Shown here: positions 34,445 to 42,960 of the stretch, piece by piece
Layout of the letters: the number at the start of each line of letters is the position of its first letter
Position numbering within the stretch: position 1 is the stretch's first letter
Assembly (NCBI RefSeq): GCF_037914945.1
Contig: NZ_CP149787.1
Location: 310,001-374,000 of the forward strand
DNA: 64,000 nt
Reading direction: 5' to 3'
Source of the DNA: Haloterrigena sp. KLK7
GTDB taxonomy: Archaea; Halobacteriota; Halobacteria; Halobacteriales; Natrialbaceae
Made by a program: the position numbers and the translations under genes
Notes under the pieces: generated by a model
What the model saw: the letters and a program-made list of their open reading frames with translations, nothing else
Told to the model about the DNA's origin: nothing
Databases searched by the model: none

Positions 34445-35173
34445 ATGACGTCGACGACCGCCGCCCTGCTCGAGTTCTTCCTGCTCGGTCTCGCGACGCC
34501 GCTCACCGCGACGTGTGTCGTGCCGCTCTACCCGGCCTTCATCGCCTATCTGGCGTCGGCCGGCGAGGGGGACCGCGAGACGCCCGTCGCGGTGCTCGGC
34601 GGCCTCGTCGTCGCGGGCGTACTCGCGTTCGTGACGCTCGTCGGCCTCCTGTGGACCGTCGTCTTCGAAGCCGGAATCTCGAGCGCCGTCGATCTGGTTT
34701 CGCCCGTCGCCTTCGCCGTCCTCGCCGTCGTCGGCGCGGTACTGGTCGTCTCGCCGAGCGGATTCGCCCGAGTACCGACGATCGAACCGCCGCACACGCG
34801 GTATCCGACGCTGTCGGCGTTCGGCTACGGTTTCTTCTTCGGGGCGACCGTGCTCCCCTGTAATCCGGGGCTGATCGCGCTGTTTTTCGGCCGTTCGACG
34901 GTCGCCTTCCCGGCGTTCGACTCGCGACTCGAGGTCATGCTCGGCTTCCTCGCGTTCGGGCTGGGGATCGGGGCCCCACTGCTGGCGTTCGCCCTCGTCT
35001 CTCAGCCGGTCGGCCGACGCGTCACGCGGACGCTGGCCCGCTACAGTCGGCCGATCAATCGGCTCGTCGGCGTCGTGTTGCTCGTCGTCTCGCTGTACTA
35101 CCTGCTGTTCGTCTTCAGCGTCGTTCCCGGAACCGAGGGACTGGAGCCCCCGTTCGATCTCTATCTGGGATGA
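34445..35173 (+). CDS. ccdA: CcdA/DsbD-type thiol-electron transporter
   Basis: The 242-residue protein has six hydrophobic helices and the two membrane cysteines of this family: Cys24 in GLATPLTATCVVPLYPAFIA and Cys138 in FFGATVLPCNPGLIALFF, each next to prolines as in CcdA. A third conserved segment GIGAPLLAFALVSQPVGRRV fits helix 5. CcdA carries electrons from cytoplasmic thioredoxin to extracytoplasmic thioredoxin-like partners, for example in cytochrome c maturation. The upstream thioredoxin lipoprotein is the obvious partner. No cytochrome c synthesis genes are adjacent in the window. Confidence 0.9.
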   Translation: MTSTTAALLEFFLLGLATPLTATCVVPLYPAFIAYLASAGEGDRETPVAVLGGLVVAGVLAFVTLVGLLWTVVFEAGISSAVDLVSPVAFAVLAVVGAVLVVSPSGFARVPTIEPPHTRYPTLSAFGYGFFFGATVLPCNPGLIALFFGRSTVAFPAFDSRLEVMLGFLAFGLGIGAPLLAFALVSQPVGRRVTRTLARYSRPINRLVGVVLLVVSLYYLLFVFSVVPGTEGLEPPFDLYLG

Positions 35174-35227
35174 TCGCGGCGCTCGCTATCGCTCGCCGTC
35201 CGTTCGGAGCGAACGCTGGGACCCCCA

Positions 35228-35247
35228 CCCCTCGTTCAGAGTGAAAG
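35228..35247 (-). repeat. Origin recognition box, distal copy
   Basis: On the minus strand it reads ctttcactctgaacgagggg. It lies between ccdA and the 3' end of orc1, about 1.6 kb from the main box cluster, and faces the same way as the box at 36836. Confidence 0.75.
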
Positions 35248-35370
35248 GCGTCCGGAGCGGGGGAGGGTGGATCGAGGCTCGAGTCGGACGTGGTCGCCAG
35301 TTGAACGACGAGCGGCCAGTGTCGCAACCGTCGTCGATCGACCGATGGGAAAGTGGCGTCGCGACCGCGG

Positions 35371-36654
35371 TCAGTCGAACGAGGAGAGGTCGGTATCGCG
35401 ACCGCCGGTCGCCGGTCCGGTCTCGGTGAGCCGGCCGTAGGTCGGCAGCTCCTCGAGCGAGGCGTCGCGGCGGACGGCCTTGACGATGTGCTTCGGATCG
35501 GTGACCAGTCGGTGGAGGAGGTAACTCCCCTGCGAGCGGCCGCCGCCGGTCTTCTCGGACTCGATGACGCCGAGGAACGCCTGTTCCTTGAGCTGTCGGT
35601 AGAGGCCGTTCTCGGTGATCGGATCGGTCGCGACCAGATCGCAGATGCCGACGTAGCGCTGGTAGATCTCCCGCGTCTTGTACGTCTCTCGCTCCCCGGT
35701 GATGATGTGACTCGCCAGGGCGTAGAGCGCGAGTTTCGCATGGACGGTCGCGCCGCTGGTGAGTTCCTCGATCCGGTTGATCTCCGCGACCTCTTGGGCC
35801 TGCTTGATGTGGTTCTCCGAGACGGTCTCGCTCCCGGTGCGACGGGCGAGTTCGCCCGCCTCTTTCAGGATCTCGATGGCCTTCCGAGCGTCGCCGTGTT
35901 TCTTCGCGGCCAGCGCGGCGCAGAGTTCGATCGTGCCGTCCGCGAGGACGTCGGGTTGGAAGGCGTCCTCGCGGTTGCGCATGATCTCCCGGAGCTGCGA
36001 GGCGTCGTAGGGATGGAAGAACAGTTCGCGGTGGCCGAAGCTACTGTCGATTCGCTCGTCGAGCGTCTCCCGGTACTTGACCTTGTTACTGATCCCGATG
36101 ACGCCGATGTAGGCGTCGGTCTTCCGGGCCTCGCGAGCGCGGGAGAGCTGCATCAGAATGTTGCTGTTGTCCAGTTTGTCGATCTCGTCCAGGATGACGA
36201 CGACCGCGTCGAAACAGTCCTCGAGGATCGCCCAGATGTGCTGGTAGTACTCCATCGTCCCGACGCCCCGAACCGGGATGTTCTCCCGGTAGTCGGTCCC
36301 GTCTTTGAGACTGAGCGCCAACTGGCGCGTCGTCCGGGTCTCCGTGTTCGCTTCCGAGCAGTCGACGTAGAGCACGCCGCAGTCGATCCCGTTGTCTCGA
36401 GCGGCGTTCCGAGCGCGCGTCGCGACGTGACGAGAGATGAGACTCTTCCCGGTTCCGGTCTTCCCGTAGATCATCACGTTGTTCGGCGGATCGCCGCGCG
36501 TGATCGCGCCGATCTCGGCGGCGACGGATTCGATCTCGTCGTCCCGCCCGACGATCCGATCCTCGTCGGGGACGTGTCCGACGTGGAGGAGTTCCTTCCG
36601 ATCGAAGATCGGATCCTGTGATTGAAAAAGCGGGTCCCCTGCCTGATCAGCCAT
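35371..36654 (-). CDS. orc1: Orc1/Cdc6 replication initiator
   Basis: The 427-residue AAA+ protein binds the origin and loads the MCM helicase. Walker A is NVMIYGKTGTGKSLISRHVA (about residues 59-78), Walker B is VVVILDEIDKLDNSNI (about 150-165), and sensor-1 and the arginine region appear in YIGVIGISNKVKYRETLDER. The lid and helical subdomain contain FFHPYDASQLREIMRNREDA and AAKKHGDARKAIEIL. A C-terminal winged helix (LALYALASHIITGERETYKT onward, with SEKTGGGRSQGSYLLHRLVT as its wing) contacts the boxes. It is transcribed away from the AT-rich origin region just upstream, the usual position of haloarchaeal oriC-linked orc1 genes. Confidence 0.96.
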   Translation of the reverse strand: MADQAGDPLFQSQDPIFDRKELLHVGHVPDEDRIVGRDDEIESVAAEIGAITRGDPPNNVMIYGKTGTGKSLISRHVATRARNAARDNGIDCGVLYVDCSEANTETRTTRQLALSLKDGTDYRENIPVRGVGTMEYYQHIWAILEDCFDAVVVILDEIDKLDNSNILMQLSRAREARKTDAYIGVIGISNKVKYRETLDERIDSSFGHRELFFHPYDASQLREIMRNREDAFQPDVLADGTIELCAALAAKKHGDARKAIEILKEAGELARRTGSETVSENHIKQAQEVAEINRIEELTSGATVHAKLALYALASHIITGERETYKTREIYQRYVGICDLVATDPITENGLYRQLKEQAFLGVIESEKTGGGRSQGSYLLHRLVTDPKHIVKAVRRDASLEELPTYGRLTETGPATGGRDTDLSSFD

Positions 36655-36835
36655 GTCTCCGTGCTCGGAGAGCGACCTAATAAATCTGTGGAAGGTAGTT
36701 CAGACTGATAGACCGACTCGAGACGTTCTCAAAACCATCGTATCGGTCGGAACGACTCGAGAAAATCTCAGTCCCGAATCAGACTGAAGGCCGGACGAAG
36801 GCCGACGGACCGTCGCTTCGATCGAGGGACCCGGA

Positions 36836-36855
36836 CCCCTCATTCAGAGTGAAAC
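36836..36855 (-). repeat. Origin recognition box 1
   Basis: The minus strand reads gtttcactctgaatgagggg, one base from the consensus. It is the box nearest the orc1 start and forms the left side of the AT-rich core. Confidence 0.8.
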
Positions 36856-37093
36856 GGTACACTGATGGGACGGGAGTGGCTCGGTGTCGGAATGGATCAC
36901 GCAACGCCAATCGATCGACCAGCCCGATGTCGCTCGATGTCCTTCGCAGTAAAGCGTCCGTTCTGGCGATTTCGTCCAATAACTATCGAGCTATTTCGAG
37001 TTCTTCCGTCTACGTGTCTTCTTACCTTCAGACCTTCACTTCTACTCTACTAGTCTAGAAATAGGCTAGATATAGTAGTATTATATTTTATGG

Positions 37094-37112
37094 TAGGAGA
37101 ACCAATCTCCTA
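37094..37112. repeat. Inverted repeat in the origin core
   Basis: TAGGAGA, a five-base loop and TCTCCTA form a perfect 7-bp stem inside the AT-rich core of the origin, just after the most AT-rich run. It may be part of the unwinding element or a protein site. Confidence 0.5.
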
Positions 37113-37223
37113 TGAAGAAATAAATATATGGCACAAATATCCTTTCGCGCCAGAAGGCGCAATCTCGTTTCCCACCCGCCCCGCTATCAGCAGCGAGTGC
37201 AAGGTCCCCCGTCTCGAGCCCCC

Positions 37224-37243
37224 GTTTCACTCTGAACGAGGGG
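37224..37243 (+). repeat. Origin recognition box 2
   Basis: GTTTCACTCTGAACGAGGGG matches the consensus exactly. It lies right of the AT-rich core and points opposite to box 1, so boxes 1 and 2 form a large inverted pair. Confidence 0.85.
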
Positions 37244-37415
37244 AGTCCCTCCCAACCAACTCCATCTCGGCTCCATCCCGCTCTCGAATCTCATCGATCC
37301 GGCATCATCCCGGAGAGTCATCTTCTCAGAGAATCGTTTACCCGGAAGGTCACCGTCTCTTCCGCTCCGTTCGATCGCAGATTCGCCGCTTCTCTCGGAA
37401 CCGAATCGGGAGGCC

Positions 37416-37435
37416 CCCCTCGTTCAGAGTGAAAG
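37416..37435 (-). repeat. Origin recognition box 3
   Basis: The minus strand reads ctttcactctgaacgagggg, an exact core match, followed by two more G residues. Confidence 0.85.
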
Positions 37436-37474
37436 TCATCTCACTGTCAGATCCGGAGCGGACACCGTCGACCT

Positions 37475-37495
37475 CGTTTCACTCTGAACGACGGG
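37475..37495 (+). repeat. Origin recognition box 4
   Basis: CGTTTCACTCTGAACGACGGG keeps the core dyad TTCA/TGAA, but the G-run is broken by a C. It may bind more weakly. Confidence 0.8.
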
Positions 37496-37548
37496 CCCGT
37501 CCCCGCCCGAACCGGTCCGCCACCGATCGCCCGGCGATCCGACGCTAC

Positions 37549-37567
37549 TTTCACTCTGAACCAGGGG
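37549..37567 (+). repeat. Origin recognition box 5
   Basis: TTTCACTCTGAACCAGGGG differs from the consensus at one base (C for G before the A). It is the box farthest from orc1 within the main cluster. Confidence 0.8.
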
Positions 37568-37746
37568 TGTCCGTGGCTACCGCGCAGTGAGTCGGACGGC
37601 AGCCGATCAGCTACGGACAGTGTTCATCTCGATAGCTACGGTCGGCACTCGTCTCAGTGACCACGGAGTCTCGGTAACCACGAACGTCGTTCGACACGTG
37701 CGACTGCCACACCCATTCCTATGGGCGTGGCTCGAGGACACACCGT

Positions 37747-38613
37747 ATGGTCCGCAGAAGCGTTCTGTTCACTCCCGGCGACCGTCCCGAGATGCTTCGC
37801 AAGGCACCCACAGCGGGAGCGGACGTGATCGTGTTCGACCTCGAGGACGCCGTCGCGCCACAGCGGAAGGACGAAGCCCGCGAGACGGTCCGCGGGGTGC
37901 TCACCGACCCCGAGTTCGATCCCGACTGCGAGGTCTGCGTTCGCGTCAACGCCGCCGACTCGGCGCTGTCGGCCGACCTCGAGACCGTTCTCGAGCCGAC
38001 GGAATCGGGCGACCGCGGACTCGATAGCGTAATGGCTCCCAAAGTCGCCTCGGCGGCGGACGTCCGCGACCTCGAGGACGAAATCGCGAAGTACGACGCC
38101 ACGCTCCCCGTCTTCGCACTGATCGAGAGCGCGGCCGGCGTCCTCGCCGCGCCGGAGATCGCCGCCGCGCGGGCGACCGACGCGCTCGTCTTCGGCGCCG
38201 AGGACCTCTCGGCGGACATCGGCGCGACCCGGAGCGAGGAGGGGACGGAAGTGCTCTACGCGCGCGAACGCGTCGTGATCGCCGCCGCCGCGAACGACTG
38301 TACGGCGATCGACACGCTCGTCACCGACTTCGAGGCCGATCAGCGGCTCCGCGACGACGCCGCGTTCGCGGTTCAGCTCGGATACGACGGCAAGTTGGCG
38401 ATCCACCCGGCTCAGGTCGATCCGATCAACGAGGCCTTCACTCCAAGTGAGGCGGATCGGGAGTGGGCCGAACGCGTCCTCGAAGCCAAACGCGAGGCCG
38501 ACGCCGAGGGGCGAGGGGTCTTCGAGGTCGACGGCGAGATGATCGACGCACCGCTGATCGCCCAGGCCGAACGGATCGTGGAGCGAGCGTCTGCCGCTAC
38601 CGATAGTATCTGA
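37747..38613 (+). CDS. HpcH/HpaI aldolase / citrate-lyase beta family (CitE-like CoA-ester lyase)
   Basis: The 288-residue TIM-barrel protein starts MVRRSVLFTPGDRPEMLRKA, which matches the CitE/malyl-CoA lyase N-terminus (RSxLFxPGxxPxM). It continues with DVIVFDLEDAVAPQRKDEAR (Mg-binding Glu/Asp), VCVRVNAAD (substrate arginine), PVFALIESAAGVLAAPEIAA and DALVFGAEDLSADIGATRSE, all hallmarks of the family. The end, IHPAQVDPINEAFTPSEADR, is the usual closing signature. It would cleave or form a CoA ester such as malyl-CoA, beta-methylmalyl-CoA or citramalyl-CoA. The second glutamate dehydrogenase follows about 110 bp downstream. Confidence 0.9.
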   Translation: MVRRSVLFTPGDRPEMLRKAPTAGADVIVFDLEDAVAPQRKDEARETVRGVLTDPEFDPDCEVCVRVNAADSALSADLETVLEPTESGDRGLDSVMAPKVASAADVRDLEDEIAKYDATLPVFALIESAAGVLAAPEIAAARATDALVFGAEDLSADIGATRSEEGTEVLYARERVVIAAAANDCTAIDTLVTDFEADQRLRDDAAFAVQLGYDGKLAIHPAQVDPINEAFTPSEADREWAERVLEAKREADAEGRGVFEVDGEMIDAPLIAQAERIVERASAATDSI

Positions 38614-38721
38614 ACATTCGTCCAGAATACAAGGATATCTTACTGACCTGAATGGACGGGGGATTATGAGGTGTGGTAGATATTCGCTACGCTTATCCTC
38701 CCGTCGCCAAAACCAGCGAGT

Positions 38722-39978
38722 ATGGCCGAAGAAGCGAACCCATTCGAAAGCCTTCAATCGCAGATCGACGACGCCGCCGCGTACCTCGACGTCGACGACG
38801 ACGTCATCGAGCGGCTCAAGCACCCCGAGCGCGTGCTCGAGACGAACCTCACCGTGGAGATGGACGACGGTTCGCTCGAGCGGTTCACGGCCTTCCGCTC
38901 GCAGTTCAACGGCGACCGTGGCCCCTACAAGGGCGGCATTCGCTACCATCCGCAGGTCTCCCGGGACGAAGTCAAGGCACTGTCGGGCTGGATGACCTAC
39001 AAGACGGCGACCGTCGACATCCCGCTGGGCGGCGGGAAGGGCGGGATCATCATCGATCCGGCCGACTACTCCGAGAGCGAACTCGAGCGAGTCACCCGCG
39101 CGTTCGCGACGGAGCTCCGCCCGCTGATCGGCGAGGACCGGGACATCCCCGCGCCCGACGTGAACACGGGCCAGCGGGAGATGAACTGGATCAAGGACAC
39201 CTACGAGACCCTGGAAAACACCACGGAGCCGGGCGTCATCACGGGCAAGAACATCTCCAGCGGCGGTAGCGAGGGCCGCGTCGAGGCGACGGGCCGCTCG
39301 ACCGTCATCGCCGCCCGCGAGGCGTTCGACTACCTCGACAAGGATCTCGAGGGCGCGACCGTCGCCGTGCAGGGCTACGGGAACGCCGGCTGGATCGCCG
39401 CGAAACTGATCGACGAGATGGGCGCGACCGTCGTCGCCGCCAGCGACTCCTCGGGCGGCATCTACAACCCCGACGGCTTCGATCCGGTCGCGGCCAAGGA
39501 CCACAAGAACGAGACCGGCAGCGTCGTCGGCTACGAGGAGAGCGAGGAGGAGATCACCAACGAGGACGTGCTCACCCTCGACGTCGACCTCCTGATTCCC
39601 GCGGCCCTCGAGAACGCCATCGACGCCGACCTCGCGGAGGACGTGAAGGCCGACGTCATCTCCGAGGCCGCGAACGGACCGCTGACGCCCGACGCCGACG
39701 AGGTCCTCGAGGACAAGGACGTCTTCGTGATCCCGGATATCCTGGCCAACGCCGGCGGCGTCACCGTCTCGTACTTCGAGTGGGTCCAGAACCGACAGCG
39801 ATTCCACTGGACGGAAGAGCGCGTCAACGAGGAACTCGAGGCCCACATCGTCGACGCCTTCGACTCGCTGGTCGAGACGATCGAGGAACACGACCTCGAG
39901 AATCCGCGGACCGCGACGTACGTGGTCGCGATTCAGCGCGTCGCCGACTCCTTCGAGGAAGCCGGATCGTTCCCGTGA
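38722..39978 (+). CDS. Glutamate dehydrogenase (Glu/Leu/Phe/Val family), copy 2
   Basis: This 418-residue paralogue of the enzyme at 32335 shows [60 protein letters not shown] and the Rossmann loop [20 protein letters not shown]. Late motifs [20 protein letters not shown] and [20 protein letters not shown] are conserved. The N-terminus [20 protein letters not shown] resembles the haloarchaeal enzymes often annotated GdhA/GdhB. Divergence from copy 1 in the loops argues for an old duplication with different roles, perhaps NADP-linked assimilation against NAD-linked catabolism. Which copy has which role cannot be read from the sequence. It lies on the other side of the replication origin from copy 1. 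Confidence 0.95.
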   Translation: MAEEANPFESLQSQIDDAAAYLDVDDDVIERLKHPERVLETNLTVEMDDGSLERFTAFRSQFNGDRGPYKGGIRYHPQVSRDEVKALSGWMTYKTATVDIPLGGGKGGIIIDPADYSESELERVTRAFATELRPLIGEDRDIPAPDVNTGQREMNWIKDTYETLENTTEPGVITGKNISSGGSEGRVEATGRSTVIAAREAFDYLDKDLEGATVAVQGYGNAGWIAAKLIDEMGATVVAASDSSGGIYNPDGFDPVAAKDHKNETGSVVGYEESEEEITNEDVLTLDVDLLIPAALENAIDADLAEDVKADVISEAANGPLTPDADEVLEDKDVFVIPDILANAGGVTVSYFEWVQNRQRFHWTEERVNEELEAHIVDAFDSLVETIEEHDLENPRTATYVVAIQRVADSFEEAGSFP

Positions 39979-40144
39979 AACGCTTCGGAACCGACAGTTC
40001 GTAATCCGCCGACTCGCGGTTTCGACCGACGCCGCAGTCGGTTCCGTTGCACTCCTTCCGACCGGGAATTTATCGGACGTATGAGAATAGAACGCCGCTC
40101 TCGGTATCTTTTTGTTCGCCGCTGGTAACCGACGCACAGAGCGA

Positions 40145-40642
40145 ATGGTTCGGGAACGGCTCGCCAGCTATCGTGATCGCATCCGCCGGAAACTCGTCGC
40201 CGCGTTCCGCGAGGAGCATACCCCGCATCAGATCGCCGCGAGCTTCGCGATCGGCGTCTTCGTGACGGCGCTCCCGACCGGCGGGCTGGGCGTCGGGCTG
40301 TTCTTCGTCCTCGTCGCGCTGCAGGCGTGGATCAGCAAACCCGCGATCTTCGCCTCCGTCGCCGTTCTCAACCCGATGGTGAAACCCGCGGTCTACCTCT
40401 CGAGCTTTCGGCTCGGCTCCCTGCTGCTGGGAGCCGACTCGGTGGGCTCTCGAGACGCGATGACGGGCGAGACGGCGTGGGTCGCGATCCGGCAACTCGT
40501 CCTCGGAAACGTCGTCGTCGCCGTCGGGCTCGCCGGCCTCGGCTACGTAGCTGTTTTATATTTGACACTCATTCATCGGCGCCGATCGGAGCGATTCGAC
40601 GTGGCGTCCGATGCAGACGTCTTCGGTCTGTTTCGCCGCTGA
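40145..40642 (+). CDS. DUF2062 membrane protein
   Basis: The 165-residue protein starts at ATG 40145 (MVRERLASYRDRIRRKLVAA) with a basic amphipathic helix. The DUF2062 signature follows: EEHTPHQIAASFAIGVFVTA, LPTGGLGVGLFFVLVAL and NPMVKPAVYLSS. Three or four helices are visible, the last being LGNVVVAVGLAGLGYVAVLY. DUF2062 proteins are small membrane proteins, sometimes fused to glycosyltransferases, with unknown function. It stands alone between the second glutamate dehydrogenase and a lipoprotein gene. Confidence 0.85.
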   Translation: MVRERLASYRDRIRRKLVAAFREEHTPHQIAASFAIGVFVTALPTGGLGVGLFFVLVALQAWISKPAIFASVAVLNPMVKPAVYLSSFRLGSLLLGADSVGSRDAMTGETAWVAIRQLVLGNVVVAVGLAGLGYVAVLYLTLIHRRRSERFDVASDADVFGLFRR

Positions 40643-40749
40643 AAATCGGTTGGTGAGTTCGGAACTGTGAGAGCCGAACACCTTGTCAATTCGACAGACT
40701 CTCAGAATTCCGATACACACATATGAACCGAACACCCATTGACTCGAAA

Positions 40750-41532
40750 ATGAATCGGAGAACACTGCTCGGTGGGCTCGGCACTGCGGGGCTGGCGAGT
40801 CTCGCGGGCTGTCTCGGGCTGGTCGGAATGGACAATCACGAGTCGTCGCCGGCCGGCGTCGACTCGGCCGTTCGCGGGGAGACCGGCTACGAACAGACGG
40901 CCATCGACGACGTCGTCATCGAAACGGAGGTCGGGATCAGCGCTTACTCCGAGACGATCTCCGTCACGAACTACAAGACCGAACACGAGAAATCCGTGGA
41001 GATCCCGCCGATCGGGAGCCAGCGCGCTGCCATCTTCACCGTCTTCACTTCCCCGAAAGTCGGGATCGCGGGCCGGAACTTCAATCCCCTCGAGGATATG
41101 TCGACCACGGAACTGATCGAGAAGGTCGGTAACAGCTACGACAACATCGGCGACATCTCCCACGAGGCGGACGCCGAGATCACGATCCTCGAGGAGACGA
41201 CGACGCGGTCGCGGTTCAGCGCCAACGCGACGTTCAACGGTCACGACCTCGAGGTCGACGTCCACGTCACCGAGGCCGTCGAAGCCGGCGACGACCTGCT
41301 CGTGACCATCGGCGTCTATCCGCAGCGGGCCCGCGGACAGGAGGAAGAGAACGTTCTGGCGCTCATGGAGGGAGTCGACCCGGACGCCGCCGACGACGGC
41401 GGAAACGAGAGCGACGGGAACGGCGACGCCAACGAATCCGACGGGGGCAACGGCGGTGGTTCCAACGAATCCGACGACGGGACGAACGAGAGCGACGACA
41501 GCGACGACGGTCCGCTCGGAACGCTCGAGTAG
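40750..41532 (+). CDS. DUF6517-like lipoprotein
   Basis: The protein of about 260 residues begins MNRRTLLGGLGTAGLASLAG with a twin-arginine and a lipobox cysteine directly after (GC). An upstream ATG at 40723 in the same frame would add nine residues; the shorter start fits the Tat signal better, and the AT-rich acacacatatgaac string lies about 30 bp before it. The mature part (ISVTNYKTEHEKSVEIPPIG, AAIFTVFTSPKVGIAGRNFN, then PLEDM) matches a haloarchaeal lipoprotein family I know as DUF6517. The C-terminal 60 residues are a Ser/Asn/Asp/Gly-rich low-complexity tail (GNESDGNGDANESDGGNGGG). The function is unknown; it is probably anchored at the outer face of the membrane. Confidence 0.75.
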   Translation: MNRRTLLGGLGTAGLASLAGCLGLVGMDNHESSPAGVDSAVRGETGYEQTAIDDVVIETEVGISAYSETISVTNYKTEHEKSVEIPPIGSQRAAIFTVFTSPKVGIAGRNFNPLEDMSTTELIEKVGNSYDNIGDISHEADAEITILEETTTRSRFSANATFNGHDLEVDVHVTEAVEAGDDLLVTIGVYPQRARGQEEENVLALMEGVDPDAADDGGNESDGNGDANESDGGNGGGSNESDDGTNESDDSDDGPLGTLE

Positions 41533-41574
41533 CCTCCGTACTTCACGGTCGTCACTCTCCTCTCACGAGACCGA

Positions 41575-42717
41575 TCAGAGCCCGAGCTCTCGACCGATGA
41601 CGAGGTGCTGGATCTCGCTGGTGCCTTCGCCGATCTCCATCAGTTTCGCGTCGCGGTAGAACCGCTGGGGCGCGAAGTCGGTGGTGTAGCCGTAGCCGCC
41701 CAGCACCTGCACGGCGTCCTCGGCGACCTCGCGGGCGGCCTCGCTGGCGTCGAGTTTCGCGAGGGCGGACTCGCGGGTCACGGGTTCGCCCTTGTCGTAC
41801 GTCCGCGCGGCGCGATAGGTGAGCAATCGCGCCCGTTCGGTCTTCCGGTGCATGTCGACGACCTTGTCGCGGACGGCGTCGAACTCGCAGATCGGCTGGC
41901 CGAACTGCTCGCGCTCTTTGCTGTACTCCTTCGCGTGCTCGTAGGCGCCCTGCGCCAGCCCCGTCGAGAGTGCGGCGATGGAGATGCGACCGCCGTCCAA
42001 GGTCTTCTTCGTCTGTTCCCAGCCCTCGCCCTCCTCGCCGAGCAGGCGGTCTTCGGGGAGCCGAACGTTCTCGAGTCGAATCTCGCAGGTCGGCGAGGCG
42101 TTCAGCCCCATCTTGTCCCAGATCGTCGTCACCTCGAAGCCGTCGTCCTCGCGGGGGTCGACGATGAACGTCGAGATGCCGTCGTAGCCCGCGTCAGGGT
42201 CGGTGACGGCCTTGACGAGGATCGAGCCCGCCTCGCTGGCGTTCGTGATGAACTGCTTGGTGCCGTTTAGCACCCACTCATCGCCCTCTTTTTCGGCCGT
42301 GGTCTCCATGTCCGAGGCGTCGGAGCCGCTGTCCGGTTCGGTCAGCGCCCAGCCGCCCAGGTGCTCGCCCTCCGCCAGCGGCCGCAGCCAGCGTTCCTGC
42401 TGTGACCTCGTGCCGAAGCGCTCGATGGGCTTCGAGGCCAGCGACGTGTGGGCGACGTAGGAGAGCCCGATCGATCCCGAGACGCGACCGAGTTCCTCGG
42501 CGACCAGCGTATACATGAGCGTGTCGCCGCCGAGCCCGCCGTACTCCTCGTCGATGGGGACGCCCATCATGTCGAGATCCGCGAGCTGGTCGAAGATCTC
42601 CGCGGGGAACCGGTGTTCGTCCTCGATCTCCTGGGCGATCGGCTCGATCTCGGTCTCGCAGAAGTCCCTGACGGTCTCCCGGACCATTCGGTGTTCGTCG
42701 GGTAGCTCCGTGTCCAT
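41575..42717 (-). CDS. Acyl-CoA dehydrogenase, second copy
   Basis: The 380-residue FAD enzyme starts at ATG 42717 (MDTELPDEHRMVRETVRDFC). Family marks are EEYGGLGGDTLMYTLVAEEL, WALTEPDSGSDASDMETTAE, NGTKQFITNASEAGS, REQFGQPICEFDAVRDKVVD and VQVLGGYGYTTDFAPQRFYR. The catalytic glutamate lies in LMEIGEGTSEIQHLVIGREL, in the usual C-terminal position. It differs from the copy at 14107 and may act on another chain length or branched acyl-CoA. A TnpB-type element ends about 30 bp upstream of its start, so its natural promoter is probably displaced or replaced. Confidence 0.94.
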   Translation of the reverse strand: MDTELPDEHRMVRETVRDFCETEIEPIAQEIEDEHRFPAEIFDQLADLDMMGVPIDEEYGGLGGDTLMYTLVAEELGRVSGSIGLSYVAHTSLASKPIERFGTRSQQERWLRPLAEGEHLGGWALTEPDSGSDASDMETTAEKEGDEWVLNGTKQFITNASEAGSILVKAVTDPDAGYDGISTFIVDPREDDGFEVTTIWDKMGLNASPTCEIRLENVRLPEDRLLGEEGEGWEQTKKTLDGGRISIAALSTGLAQGAYEHAKEYSKEREQFGQPICEFDAVRDKVVDMHRKTERARLLTYRAARTYDKGEPVTRESALAKLDASEAAREVAEDAVQVLGGYGYTTDFAPQRFYRDAKLMEIGEGTSEIQHLVIGRELGL

Positions 42718-42749
42718 ACGCAATTCTTGCCGGGGTGAAGATTGAATGT

Positions 42750-42960
42750 TACCCCGCGCAGGGTGGTGCGGGGAATCCTACTCTCACGAGAGCAGGCTTC
42801 CTGCTTCCACGACGTGACTTGCAGACACGCGCTGAAAATCAGCGGTGTCCGTAGCGTTGACGAGAGCGAAGCTCTCGTTCGCACACCAGAAACGCGAAGC
42901 GTTTCTGGGGACGGTTACAGTCTCTACAGGCGTATCTTCGGGCCATCCCAGCCCTAGTTC
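42750..42960 (-). ncRNA. Candidate omega RNA (TnpB guide RNA scaffold)
   Basis: The 3' end of tnpB and the adjoining right end hold three strong hairpins: ccagaaacgc/gcgtttctgg with a 3-base loop (42886-42908), acgagagc/gctctcgt with a 3-base loop (42860-42878), and ccccgc/gcgggg (42752-42773). TnpB omega RNAs come from exactly this part of the element, and sense overlapping RNAs from tnpB 3' ends are known in Halobacterium. The guide would be the flank just beyond the right end (from about 42749 leftwards), in the leader of the acyl-CoA dehydrogenase gene. Confidence 0.55.

Larger units (their letters stand above)
36655..37590. other. Putative replication origin (oriC)
   Basis: The region upstream of orc1 contains five boxes with the core TTTCACTCTGAACGAGGGG in both orientations (36836, 37224, 37416, 37475, 37549). 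The first two face each other across an AT-rich core at about 36985-37145, the likely unwinding element. The core holds runs such as tagtagtattatatttta and a 7-bp inverted repeat (taggaga 37094-37100, tctccta 37106-37112). A sixth box lies beyond orc1 at 35228. Boxes ending in a G-run beside an orc1 gene are typical of haloarchaeal origins. No protein-coding frame here looks real. Confidence 0.88.

Noticed and set aside
37654-40137. An 827-codon minus-strand open frame
   Set aside because: It is the shadow of the CitE-like and glutamate dehydrogenase genes on the other strand, with repeated VxxGDDxR-like low complexity.
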